Source: Oreocharis arfaki
Taxonomy: Eukaryota > Chordata > Aves > Passeriformes > Paramythiidae
Length of the DNA stretch: 64,000 nucleotides
NCBI GenBank assembly: GCA_013398015.1
Contig: VZRR01005727.1
Coordinates: 940,719 to 1,004,718 of the forward strand
Direction: 5' to 3'
Position 1 is the stretch's first letter. The number at the start of each line of letters is the position of its first letter. Positions 26,401 through 39,400 of this stretch are shown piece after piece. The notes beneath the pieces were generated by a model. The model had not been told where the DNA came from. It saw nothing but the letters and a program-made list of their open reading frames with translations, and did no database searches. The translations under genes were made by a program, and so were the position numbers.

Positions 26401-27906
26401 ACAAAGCAAAATAGTGAACAACAATATCAAAGGCTTCTAAAATACCTCTGCTTCCCATGGCTTACTACAGCTTCTGTCAATCAGCACACTGATCCAGTAT
26501 CAACTCATACACACGCACAAATTAATTCACAGGGGCTAAATGTATCAAAACCTAGATATATAGTCCAAAAGCACGGTAAAAGAAGTATCTTCCCTTTGTT
26601 TGTTACATTTCAGGGTATGTATCAAAATATCTACATTTAAAACTTACCAAGGACAAAGTTTAAAAACTTCCCTCATTTCCTGGCATGTGCATGCATGTGT
26701 CTGGGGACAAGAGCGTTTGTTTTTGTAGTGGCCTACATGAAACTTGGGTTTTTCCCTATAAACATCAATAAAGCTACAAAACTCATACTACAAAAATCTC
26801 TAGCAGCTTTTCCAAGCTGGCCACGATTGCCACAAGAAGTTAATAACCACTGCTAAACCCTTCCATGCACTATATCCCAACATCATAATTTAAAACAGAG
26901 AGCAAACAATACCATAAGCAGAACAGGAATTCATATTTAGTTACACAGGAATATAGAACAGGAATTCATATTTAGTTACACACAAAGAACATAATTACAC
27001 ATCTGTGCCCAAGCCTGAAAGTGGTATCTACGTTACTAAATTGGCAGTGGTGACACAGTACCTCACACGCCTTAAACACACGAAGCACGACACATTGATT
27101 AAACCACATTCATTTTGTTAGACGTTCCGATTGTTAGTATCATGTTAATAAAATCCAAGTTGCTTAATTCAGAAATCTGTGCAGATAAAGGAATATGAAC
27201 AGCACAGACAGATAGAATTTTCTTCAGGCCCACTGCAATCCCAAGGTTGGCTCCCTGATCTCAGATGAAGATCACAGCATGGCAACAACTCTCCATCCAC
27301 TCCTCACATTGAATGATGTTTCTTGCAGGTCAGTTTGAGTTTAGCAGGAAGAAAAAGGCTGTGCTGCATCTTGTGTATCCCACTGAAGATGTACGAAGAG
27401 CCCTGCCACAGTGAGCTACAGCCAGCTCTCTACCTTAAAGATTCTATGCTTGAACAAACTGAGAAATCAAAAATCAGCTCTGGCTCACAGGGGCCCTATG
27501 AGCACACAGTACAGAAACAAGAAAGGCAAGAAGCCACAGAGGCAACAGCTGTTTTCTGGCTTTCTCACTCCTATGTTCAGAGATTAGTAGGAGGTACTGA
27601 ATCTATCCTTTGCAGAAATCAAATCCCTTTATTCTCTGTGAGCACTACTATGAGATTGTATAAGGAAGGACCTGTTCTGTTTTGACTTTAGAATAAGGAA
27701 AGTAAAAAATGTGTGCAAACAGCCTAATCAAGGTCACCTGTCCAGAAACAGGAGTTCCTAAACATGAAGTTTCACAAAGCCATCAACAACAGCAGAAAGA
27801 ATTAACAAACATTTAAAAAAAGCACTAATATTTAAAAAAATAAATACTTGATAAGCAATACACTCCACACACTATAATTATGCAAGTTATGCACAGAAAT
27901 ACATAC
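14466..27906 (-). other. CCSER2 intron between coding exons 2 and 3
   Basis: About 13.4 kb of AT-rich intron. Visible contents are minor: an A13 run near 22586, a CT-rich tract near 20475-20492 and a 35-bp tandem duplication at 26921-26982. Several open frames of 60-142 codons on both strands (for example 17401-17829 plus and 27323-27685 plus) have no similarity I recognise, no splice context, and are within chance expectation. Confidence 0.6.
26921..26982. repeat. 35-bp tandem duplication, about 1.8 copies
   Basis: A 27-base string beginning GAACAGGAATTCATATTTAG at 26921 is repeated from 26956, with an 8-base spacer GGAATATA between copies. The copies look identical by eye, so it is recent or an assembly effect. 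Confidence 0.9.
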
Positions 27907-28106
27907 TATGCTGTTCATTTCTGAAGAGTCGTAACTCCCACACGGATGGACACTTCCTATGGGTTCCAGCCCTTCTTCATCCCACATGTATGTGCCGTCA
28001 GAGCTGTCAGACGGAGAAAGCTCAAAGGAGGAGCCAGCTCTGTAGTTCATCTCTGAAGAGATGACATTCTCAGTAGTGTGTTTTGTGCTTTCACTGTTGT
28101 CATCCA
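27907..28106 (-). CDS. CCSER2: CCSER2 coding exon 2 (residues 479-545)
   Basis: It encodes a short linker and then one of the most conserved stretches of the protein, including YRAGSSFELSPSDSSDGTYM, WDEEGLEPIG and SSEMNSI, which match mammalian CCSER2 closely as I recall it. The exon enters in phase 1 (G of the previous exon plus TG gives Val) and leaves in phase 0 after ATA, before a consensus GTATGT donor at 27906. The acceptor is a tandem AAGCAG: using the upstream AG would begin the exon at 28109 and add one alanine without shifting frame. The intron to the left is the longest between coding exons, about 13.4 kb. Confidence 0.94.
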
Positions 28107-29009
28107 CTGCTTAAAGAAAACAGCAACAGTTATAATTCCAAAACCAAGCCAATATTCAAAAAATAAACGTTAAAACGCCTGTTACTGGTGTGCTAACTTT
28201 GCAGGAGCTGAACAGCAACAGAAAGACCTGAAAGCCTTCTACAGTACTGCTCCCTCATCCCAGAAGGGGGAAAGCTCAAGCTGGTTTGGCAGCTACAACT
28301 AAAGAATCTTCCAACCTACATCTTTGCTAACCTTTTACACTGCCCTAATTCACCCACCATGGAAGCTACTTTTTAGAAATCTGCATCTCTTTAACATATT
28401 AGAAGGTGGGTCCAAAAATATATCCTTTGGATCCAGTCTTTCAATTGCAACACCTCTCAAGCTTTTATCATGAGAAGCCCATCAAAGACTTGAAAATGTG
28501 GCTTTCATAAAGCATCTTCTTGTGTCTTCAACTAATTTTTAAGGAATTAATATGCATCAGAAAAAACAAAAAAAAATCCAGTAACAATCCTGTTTATAAC
28601 TGAACTCATTTAATTACACATCCTACACTTATTTCCACTACTTAGAAGCAGTTACAGCTGTTCTCTGCCTACAGAGGTGCAGGGAGCACAAGGTGAAATT
28701 TGCTTAAAATATCACCAACCCAGAAAATGAATGGCAAAGCAAGGATATGAGGAATCCCACAACCACACCACAAATGTGTTTAAAGGAGGTCACCTTCATT
28801 TTTACCACAAAGAGCTCTTCAAAGTAATGCTTGGGAAAAAATCATCATGCAGAAAAAGGCATATGCAAACAAACATGCCAGCATAGAGCCAAGTTCCATT
28901 CTGAAACAATTCACAAGCAATGGGCAATTACATCCAATAACTTAATTAGTGCTACAGAATTTTGATTTAGAACCTCAAATTTCAAACAGAACATAAAAAA
29001 GGTATTTAC
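28107..29009 (-). other. CCSER2 intron between coding exons 1 and 2
   Basis: About 0.9 kb with donor GTAAATACC at 29009 and the tandem acceptor AAGCAG at 28112-28107. The reading frame of exon 1 runs only eleven further codons into this intron before a stop, so retention would truncate the protein at about residue 489. Confidence 0.8.
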
Positions 29010-30444
29010 CAGACACATTTATATCAAGCCAGTCATCAGCATTACAGCAAGATCCTCCACCTTCCTTGAGAGACGTGAACGGCTCTAGGGACGTTCTGCT
29101 CCCGTGCTCCAACTCCTGAAGGCAGCTCTCCTTCTGCTGGATTTGTACAGGTCTGTTTGCATCTTCTATATCTATGAAATCATCGCTGAAGTCTTCACTC
29201 AAATCATTTTTCTCCGAGGACGACAAAGAAGATATAGATATCTCATCCCCATCATCGCTCATACACATGACTTTTGACCCATGTTTTCCCAGACTGTCGT
29301 GCAGGCCCCCAGCAGGTTCTGTTCTGCGAGCACTGCTCTCTAGAATACTGTTTTTATCAACGGCTCTGTTGATATTTGCTGAAATCTCCGCGTTCTCCAC
29401 GATGCGCGGGTCCGGAGCCGCCCTTTTGCTGCCATCCACAACGGTATTCCCAGCAAACCTCTGCCTGGAAGGCTTCAGCAGAGAAGGCCGACTTAATCTG
29501 TATCCATAGGAAGGTGCTGACCCAGATCCATTTGACAGTGGGGGTTTCTTGGAACAAGGAGCTGACACAGCCGAGTACGGTCTGGTAAATCCATACTTCA
29601 TCGGTTCATTTCCATTGGGCACATCCAACTGACACGCATTTCTTGACAGCAGAGCAGACCTCTGCGACGTCCTGGCAGAGACATTTTGACTATGATAAGG
29701 CCTTGTAAGATCCACGGCTTTATTAAAGGAATGTGACCTGGTTAGAGATGCAGTGGGAAGGAAAGAATTCTGAATGGAATGTGAAAAACTTTGTGATCTT
29801 ACCATTTTGTCACAGGAGAAAGCCTTGCTATTGTCTGTAGATTGTGCCAGGCTTTCTCCTGAACTTGTCCTTGTGGCACTGGAATTAGCTCTAGGTCTCT
29901 GCAAACCTACCACAGGCCGATTTCCATAAAATCCATTTAAATTTGATCTTGGAGCATTGAGTCCAGAGTATGTCCTTCCTGACAGGGTACCTTTGGTGAA
30001 TTTAGCTGAACTAGAGAGTCCAGGTATAGACTTTGGGTTTAATTCCTCAGTAGAAGATACAAACATATTGGTTTGCTTTGCTGCTTTTGACACAACCGAA
30101 GCAGTATTGTTCAAACCCACCCTGAGCTCATCATCGCCCAATGCTCCTTGAGATTGAAGATACTTCTCAGAATCGATTAATTTTTCATTAGAGTTGGGTT
30201 TGGAGTTGGCCTCCCTCCCATTCTGATCGTTAAGCTGATATTTATTTGATTTTTTCCAGTTGAAAGCAAAGGAAGACATTCCAACAGTGCCATTGTGCTT
30301 GCCGAAATTTTTGCCACCATTACTCCCTGCTAAGTTCACAGCCGTCCCGTTTGGCATAGGTTGCAAAACACTCCCTAAAGTTTTTGTTCCATATTTCGGT
30401 AGCCTGGAAACCAAGGATGTCCTGGTTTGATGTTTTTCTTCCAT
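29010..30444 (-). CDS. CCSER2: CCSER2 coding exon 1 (start codon exon, residues 1-478)
   Basis: This large exon encodes the serine-rich N-terminal half of CCSER2, reported (recalled, not checked) to associate with microtubule plus ends in neurons as mouse Gcap14. The ATG at 30444-30442 opens with MEEKHQTR and then SRLPKYGTKT, matching the start of mammalian CCSER2 as I recall it. Recognisable blocks are residues 181-202 (QRPRANSSATRTSSGESLAQ region), 214-250 (two RSxSF motifs, then AVDLTRPY) and the acidic serine run at about 396-429 ending DFSDDFIDIED. There is no membrane segment or signal peptide; low-complexity serine, asparagine and lysine content suggests a disordered region. The exon ends at 29010 before GTAAAT (phase 1). 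Its acceptor, TTCTTAG at 30490-30484, leaves 39 nt of 5' UTR before the ATG. The paralogue CCSER1 is unlikely, since its N-terminal region is quite different. Confidence 0.95.
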
Positions 30445-30483
30445 GAGCTATTGGGTACATTGGTCCTTAAAGGGTGCTTGAAT
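30445..30483 (-). other. CCSER2: 5' UTR part of the CCSER2 start-codon exon
   Basis: These 39 bases lie between a good acceptor (pyrimidine-rich tract ending TTCTTAG at 30490-30484) and the ATG at 30444. They contain no upstream ATG in the reading frame, and the bases before the ATG are AGCTC. An acceptor so close upstream of the start codon implies at least one separate non-coding 5' exon further right, most likely in the CpG island near 42 kb. Confidence 0.75.
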
Positions 30484-33400
30484 CTAAGAAAGAAAAATAA
30501 AATAAAACAACATTAAACCTGAGCCAACCACACATTAAACAATACAGTTTTCTACACATTTGCAGCTATATGCTTCCTACATTTCTGAGCCTAACTCCAC
30601 CATGCTGATAAAAAGTAACCCGGACACATTTTGGGAACTCCAGAGTCCCAGCAGTTGTTTGGCAGTAATATGTTCTTCAGATCACAGCTCCATCCCCCAA
30701 CTTTCATTCTCTATATAAACCATCTCTTTTTTGTTTTCCTTTTGTAATCGATAAAATAAACTTGAAAAGGTGTAGGATGATTTTTTTGTTGTCTCTTTTT
30801 CATTTACCCATTTTGAGCAACAAACTGAACTTTTCAACTGTGTTACAATTATTAAGTTATAAACTTAAGATTTAGTATTTTTAAAAAAGCCACAAATATG
30901 ACATAGCATAAACCAGTGGTCAGCAATGTAAACCTGCAAAAACTATAATGTAAAATCTGACTAAAAGCTAATTTTCTGAGATTTTTTTCAGTTTCCCCAA
31001 TGCCTAAAATGTAGGAAATAACCACTCAACATGCATCTCACCACAACATTTTTTGTTCCCAGACCTAACTGATATCCCCAAATCAAGATTCATATTCCTA
31101 GTCACTCTTTCCTCTTTTTATGGAGACTGTAGTCTGTTCTGGAAACCATCTTATTTATGTACAAGACCTGAAGTACAGTGCAACGGTTGTGTTAAGGTCA
31201 GTGTAAGTAAGTGAACTCAAAAGTTCTACTTACTCAAAGCACAGAAAATATCTTGTGTAACCACAGCAAGCATTACCCTAAAGTGAGTCACTCCCCAAGC
31301 TGCAAGACCTCACAAAGGAACACTTAGTTTAAACACACTTAGATAAAATCGAAGATAAAATCAAAGATAAAATCGAAGCAGCACTAAACTCATGCAAACT
31401 GAAACACCCTCAGGATGTGGCAGAGAATAGGATGCCCCAGAGCAGTACTTCTGGAAGCAGATCTACAACACAAAGATAGAAAGAGAAGGGCACTGAAGAC
31501 AGGGCTTTTAGGGGCTCCTAACTTGTGAAAACATCTGAATCCACATTCTGCAACCGGTGTGTACATTTCCATTTTGAAATACACAAATCCCAACTTTTCA
31601 AATACTCAGTGAATTCTTGCACACCAGAGGTACAACCCTCACCCCAGGTGTGCAAAGAAGAACACAAGTATTACCCCCTGAGACCAGCAGAACATTTCAT
31701 TCACCACGTGTGATACCTGCCTGCATATCGATTGAAGTGTCTCATGTCAGACTTCTTGCCTACAGTGCACCTGCATAGCTTGCACAGGAAAATATCATCA
31801 GGCTTTAATAGCAACATCAAAGATATTTACTTTATGTCAACTACTTACAATAATGTACACCTTTTTTTTAATAACTCCATGAATAAAAAAATAGCCTTTT
31901 AACATGCTGATGAATTCATTCCCAGCAAGCATCACACTACAGATCCCTCAGAAGATAATGCAACTCTAAAGAACAGGCAAGTCTTGTGAAGAAATCTTCC
32001 AAATTGAAAAAGTTAAATTAGAAAGCTGCTAATTTAACTTGAATGCTTTATAGACAAATTCCCTTTTCACATCTGTCTACCATCTCTTAGGTGACTGCAA
32101 AATTTAAACGAGGCCATTTAATTAGATTACTTTAATCCTCTACCAAGTGCTGCAAATTAAACTTGAAAAGGAGACCTTTAAGTTCTCTAGGAAGGGTTCT
32201 TGCTCATTTATCCTTGAGTAGGCAAAGAATACACGTTATCTTCAAGAAAACTATACTGATAGCCTGGAACATGTCAGATAATTAAATTAAAAGACAAACA
32301 ATACTTGTCTGTATTTCATTAGCTACTTAACTGTAACTACTGTGCCACCTTCTCAAGTCCAGGTTACATTTGTTTCATTGAAATACAGTGTCATCAAAAA
32401 ACCACTAAAACTTACCAGCATCATGTCTGGCAGATGCTCCCCAGAAAATGGGGAGTTTTCTTATTAAGTTCTCTAAAACATCCTTAATCTTTACATACAT
32501 ATATTAGGAAAGATTACACTAGCCTAACAGTGAAACTCCCTTATCAAGCAGCGCTGTACCTACAAGTTGGAGTATGATTTCTGCATCCCAGAAGATTCAA
32601 GTTCAGTACAATTTAAATTGTAGCCTGATGTACTATAGAGAAATTCAAAGTATTTTTAGACTTAAACAATCTATGGATTTTCTAAAAACTGACATTTGGG
32701 CAAACAAGTTTTATGTTCTTTGCCTTGGGAAATATATTATCTAGAGCACACAAGCCTAATCGGGAAGTAAGCTAATTATAAAGAGCCTAGCCTTACATAA
32801 TGATCCAAGGGAAAGGAGTTAAAATCCACAGACCCTCTCTGAAGTATAATCTGAATTAACTGAAAAGCTGCTACATCCTTATCTTCAAGGATATTCAAGA
32901 TCCTAGTGATAAGCAAAAGGATATTCATTCTCACCCTCCTTGGTACTTTCTCTACAGGATTATTTACACCTCGACAAAATCCTGCACTGTTAGTGGCAAG
33001 CACAACATTCACTCTAATTTCATTCACAGCTTGTTTCAGCACCACCAGGAAGGCAGTTTCCTACACATTAGCTTCTCAGCAAAGTCCAGCTTTCCATCTG
33101 AGACTGCCCTACAGAAGAAGACAGCTTAAAGCTTCATACATTTGAAAGTTTAAGCACCTTAAAATATTGCCATCCCTATGATCCCTGCCACAAGGAAGAT
33201 AACAGCATTTTCCAGGTCCAGATCCCTGAATGGGACCGAATTCCCCTCCTATTGTCACAGCAGTGCAGAATACCCAGCTGATGGATGAAACACATCTGAC
33301 ACACTGGTGACAGGCCAGAGCAATTCCCCTCTGCAGATCTATTGCCATGCCAGCAGTTTCAGACCTGTGTTCCATCCACAGGAATGTAAGTGCACGTGTG

Positions 33401-36400
33401 TCTCAGCTCTGCCCTGTGCACAGCTTATAAAATCACCTCTTACACCTCTGGGTTTTAACACCACAGCTTCTGGTCATTTATTTGTTTTTCAGGACAAATA
33501 CTATACAGATCTTTTCACCACTGATTTGTGGTGTAACAAGCACAACCTAAGAACTGTTTTTCTTAAAGATGTGATTAAAAATGCATTAGAACAGTTATGT
33601 GAAAATATCTTATTTCTACCAGCGTAGGGAGGCATTGAATGTCAGCAGGGAAAAATGTGGGAGGGCCCCGTAACAAAAGCAGCAAAAGGCTTCCTTAGCA
33701 CACACTTAAGAACATTGCAAGATGGGCAGCACGGCTGCAAGTCAATTTTCAGCTTTAGGAGGACCATGGGAGTTTAACAGAATAGAAGAAACAGGCAAGA
33801 GATCCAGCTGGCAAACACCTGCTCTGAGCACAACAAGCCCTGGGGAATCAAAGATCATGAGTCCTCAGGAAACTGTGCATGCGGTATGAACTCAAATGAA
33901 TCAGAATGCAACTAGAAATTCTGATGGCTTCAAGACTGAACTTTGAGTTTTTACAACTTTTTGTGTTGTTTATTCTGTACAGACTAGTTTCAGTTTAATC
34001 AAAAGCACCTTCTCTCCCTCCACTCCAAGATCCAGCAAGATTTACCAGCTCTGCAGTAAAATCCTCCAAGCCTGCCTTCCTCCTCCTGTCTTCAGTTTCT
34101 CCAAAACACCTGTTCTTGAATCAATTCCCAATGCTTTATGAAGGCATCCATGAATTTTAGCTTCTCTCCCTTTCCTATGTCCAAACTGCTGATTAACACC
34201 AGCCTCTGTGACACTCTGCCTTCTGAAGCTAACACAGCCAGGAAGTACAGCGAGAAATTCCAAGATGGTGAGTGCTTATTGTTCTGTTTCTCTGAAACCA
34301 CTTTGCTGTTCTGTGTCCCAAGTTGTGAGATTCTGTTCTCAGATCTCAAGACAGCTTAGAGACACGTCCTTTTCTGTTCTTCCTCCCTCACACTTATGAG
34401 GTTCTAGGCACTTTTAAGGGTTGATCTCTCAAACACACCAGTTTTCCCAAGCAAACCAGTTATCCAAGCTGCTCTTGTGCCCAATTTTACTGTCAAAACA
34501 CACAAGGTCCAAGAACATAAGCAAAACATGACAATGAACAGAGATAAAGGAAGAAGGAAGCAAGAAATACGTCATAAAGAGATTGGAGTTTCTGGATTTT
34601 TAACATTCAGCAATATCTTTAGTCAATACAGCAGAAAATATGACATCCCTTGCCATCTCTAAAAGCCTTCCTGTTATTCATCAGATTCTTTAATGTTTGA
34701 TAAGGCAAGAGGACATAAGCACTTACTGGAGAAAGAGAAACAGCGAAATGCAGCTCTATTTTGTAGAAGAAAGCTACCACAACGCTTCCAGAATCAAAAA
34801 CTCCCTTGGCATCCCTCAGGGCCACACTGTCAATTCACTCTGCCATTAATGCTGTTCACACAGAGCATCAGGCACCTCAAGGAAGCAAAAAAGAGCTAAG
34901 TGCTATCTGCCCAGACATGGATGCTTTGTAATTGTTGCCCAGTTGTGCTTTTCATATTAGCAAAGCAGAAACTACACATTTTTAAACTCCGGTTTTTTAC
35001 ATCAAGCCTTACCAAAAACATTGAAACAAAACAGGGTATGAGTTATCATAAACCCCTTTAGATTTTATTGGTAAAAAAGTCATGCATATTTTACGTACAA
35101 GAAAGACCTTTGCTAAACACTTGTTTCTCAAACAAGTAAAGTCACCCAGATTTTTTGGTGTTCTTTCACAACTAACAAGGTGGAAGGCAGCCAAGGTCCA
35201 GATGTTTAGCCAGCTGCAGCAAGGAGCAGCTTCAGCACAAAAAAAAGAAGACGGAAGAGGGTAACTGGCAGTACAGATAAATTACTCCCAGTAAAAGAGA
35301 ATATCAGGGTCTGTGAAAAGGAAGGAAGACTTGACAGTGCAATTTCATGTTCCTCTTAAGTGTTAATGCAGGTTATTATGGTTTGTTCATAAATGAGACA
35401 TGAAATGCAGTGACAGTTACTCTTTCCTGCATTATGCTGACAGCCTAACTACTGTCAGGGACAGAGGTCAGCTAGAAATTGGAATAAAGCACGGGAGATG
35501 CATGGCTCCTCTCTGAAGCTGCTATTCATCTGATGCACCCTCTAGGAGGAAGTCATCAATTCCTTTCTTCAGCAGATTGTGTTAAACCTTGCCAAGCAAT
35601 GCCCAGTGTGTACCTGCAGATATAAACACCAGGCATACTCCAAACTCCAACCACAAACACAAGACCCAGAACACAGTGGTCTTCACTGGACACTCAAAGA
35701 ACACAAGGCCCCGATGATAAAAGCACTACATTAAGTGTGCTGACCCCAAGAACGCTGCAAGAGGTGGGAGGGATATAGTGCCATGCATCAGAAACAATTA
35801 ACATAATCATGACCAATACATCTGGCTCCAGCACAGAAACACCCCTGCCAGAAGGAATTCAATTACGTGGATTACTTCACTTGTTATGTTATGCAAGGAA
35901 CAGGCTCCTGTGAACTGAACCAATCCAAGAGATTCATCTTCAGTGAGCAAGTCAAGGTTCTTCACCAGGGTTGCTTAATAGCTCTTAAACTGCAAGAGAT
36001 GCCTTGTTTTCAAATTCTTTGTTGGAGAAACAAAGAGCCCTTACTTGCTCCTCTCTTTGATGATACTTTAAATTGTTAGCAAATTTGCAGGGATCACAAA
36101 CAGAAAGGGGAAAACCTGAAGTAAGAAAAAACAGACACTGTCTGCCTGCCTTACAGTTCTCCTGCCCTGCAACCTAAAGGCAAAGTCACACAGCTACAAA
36201 GAAGCCAAAACCTGTTAATCATTCACCAGCACCACCTCTCAAGCCCTACCAAAAACAACCCCAAACAAAGGTACTGTGACTATAAAGCACTTTTATATCC
36301 AGGTTCTTATGCTGCCTTAACATTTCCCTGCATTTAGCAAGATTTCTGTCCTGGAAGATAAGCCATAATTGCATACAGGCTTGTGTGCAAGTACATAGAT

Positions 36401-39400
36401 TTTGGGGACTCTCCCATTAGAGTCTTTTTCCCAAGGATTCTCAAACAGGTAAATTTTTGGCATTCTTACAAGATTAATAAGGTAGTAGGTAATCAGAAAC
36501 CTGCCTTTCTGAGGAGTTTTAAAGGTGGCCTCACCGTTTACATCATAAAGGCAAATTAAATGTTATGCTGTGTCTAAGATTGACTGAAAAATCCCAAACA
36601 TCAGTTGCAGTCCAGAATTAAAGCTTTCTACCAGTGAAATGTGAGATCTCAATCTCTCCTTAAAAAATGCTGTGATTATGTCAGCATCAAAGCAAGTGAC
36701 AGCAGAAACAGGCCCCTGCTTCTGCTGATGCTATTAGTCCTTCAGCAACAGCATTTCACATTGGTAATTTAATCTGTCTTGTAAGAATAAATCCAGAAAG
36801 ATTGCATCTGTCTCAAAAGCAATGTCCTACTGCAAACCAGTAGGAATTACCTGTTCTCTGGCAATTATTTCACTTAAAAGCAGAGGAATAGCCCTTTTTC
36901 CTCAGCACTACTCACTGCCACCAAGTGATTCAAACACACCATTCCCATCTCTAACTCTTCTAGGCAAGATTTACTTCACTATTGACTCAGTAACAAAGAG
37001 CTGGTTACCAGTTACTTACATAGTAATGCACGTTAGCTGGAGCAGGATTTTCTTGCTGATAAGAACAGGCAGGCTGAAAACCAAGTGAAACTTGGTATAC
37101 AACTAATTATAAATGGAAATATCCCTTTTTAGACTGCCATGTTGTCCATCCTACTCCTCTACTTTGTTTATTCAACTGATGCATGTTCTCCATGTAAAAA
37201 CACTGAGCTGCCTTGAGCTAGAGCCCTCTTACAGGGGTATAAACATATTTTTCAGTATATATTTTGTAATGATTAAATAATGACTAATAACAGAAACAAT
37301 ACTTCCTGCCTGAACCACTGATGGACAGTTTATCTATGTATCTTAAGATTAAGAATTTCCATGGGTTTAAATCTCCAGTGAGGCTGTGCTTTCAACCAAT
37401 ATGCAAGTTGCTTTTTTCCTCCCCTCCAGCCAGATACACCCATTCTTTCTTTCTCCTGCTGCCTCTGAATTCTAGTTACAGGTTAAGCTGAATGGCAAGA
37501 AGAGATAATAGCAAGAGACTGCATGTAATTCATAGACTCACTGGTACTGAGATATCTTCAATAAGCCTGAAGAGGTTCATACGTGATAACTGAGCAAGAT
37601 TAGACAGACGAAGCAGAAGAAAGATAGAAAAAAGTAGTTCTGAGATGTTCTTTTCTACATATTGCCAATGCTATTTCAACATAGTTCACTTTTTCACAGA
37701 AGATCGTGATCTTGAGACAAGAACATGTCAGCACATTGCTACACATCCTAACAAAAAATCATATTGTTAAGTCAGCCACTGCTGGATTAAAAGAAAATAC
37801 TAGAAAAAGGACAGACAAAGAAAATCCTTAACACTGCTACCATCAAAGACAGACAGTGAATCCTGTATAAGCTGGAAATATTATATAAATAATGGTATTT
37901 CACTGTGTGTGGATCATGGCACTTCACTGCCCAGATTCAATTCTCCATATAGTTCTATCAGTCAATTTCATTTTAGAGGTGAAGAACACAAAAATCTCAT
38001 TATCTCCTGTGGTTGCCTTAAAATAAAAATGCACCAGGGAAGGGATGATCAGGGCAAACACAGAATGTGACTTCCTCAACCTTCAACTGCTTTCAATTCA
38101 TAGAATTTCTTAAATCTGATGCAGTTTCTTTAGGAATCCTCCACAGATGTCTTGTCCACTACTTTGTGTAACCTGTCCTTGAGCCCCCAAGCTTTCTGCA
38201 TCCATGACTGCCTTAAGCAAGGAACTCCAGAGCCCCAATAGCAATTCTTTCAAAGTTATTTCATTGTCTTGCACAGCCTCCCAAGGAAAACTACTAAAAC
38301 TACTTCAAAACTCCCTACATTACCAGAAGAGGCTACTGATACCTCAAGGCTCTCCTTGTCACCAAACACACCAGTTTGTTTCATATCTATGTGCTTTCAA
38401 GAAGGTACTGTATTATTTGAAGTTTGACTTCTCTTTAACATCCACCCTTGATCAACAGTACTGCAGCATACCCTGGTGTATTACAGCTTTCAGCTGAAAC
38501 TGTCTTATTCGCAAACCACATCTTCAAAGTATCCCTTTCTTGCTACTGAGTTTCCTTTCATTAGTGCCGGACTCAATACAGCTTCTGTCTACAATTCCAC
38601 TGATACAAATCAGTTCCCAGCCTCAAAACCAAACTCTCTGAAAATGTTTGAGTATCAAACAACTTCGCAGGTTTGACACAGCGTAACAAACACCAAAATG
38701 TTTTTGACAATAGACTGGCAGCCTCCAGCATTTTAATGTGTGTTTTGTGTTTTCCTACCAGCTTTCTGACACACCAACAGCTATATCGGAATGTACTCAT
38801 CAAGGTCAGTTTCCTGCAATGTGGAATACACAGATATTTGTTATATCCTCAGAGGTTTGCAACCGAAGGGAAAGAAAAAAGATTCTCCAAAAAACTGAGA
38901 TGCAACTTCAGTTACCAGCGACAGTTTGTCACAGGACCAGTTTCAGGGTTAGTCATCTAGGTTGCATTTTATTGGCATTTACAGGAAGGTGATACATATC
39001 GTTTGTTTCGCTTAATCAGGATCTACACGAAGTCATAGTAAAGCTATACTTACACAAATTAGCATTTCAGAAAGCTTTCATGATTAAAAGACTCACACAG
39101 ATAAGACTTTTTTCTGGTTTTATCTCTGTTTACTGGGAGACAAGGCTATGCAGGTTGACAGAGTGTGCTCCTCTCCTCAAGGCTCCTGCTACCGACAGCA
39201 GCAGCCTGGGCCTTGCCAAGTTTCTACCGATCTAAGTTTGTCTTACTGAGATGAAGGTAACTCAAAAGCCACAGCATCCCTCAACTCATCAAAAATACAC
39301 ATCAGGGTGGCTATGCAACTACTTTAACATATGAGACTCAAAAAAAATTGCATTAAAGCCAAGCCTATCTTTAATACAATTTACAAAAAGAATGTGTATC

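Noticed and set aside
29174..29588. Plus-strand and alternative minus frames inside the large CCSER2 exon
   Set aside because: They overlap the conserved coding frame and match nothing; they are shadows of its codon composition.
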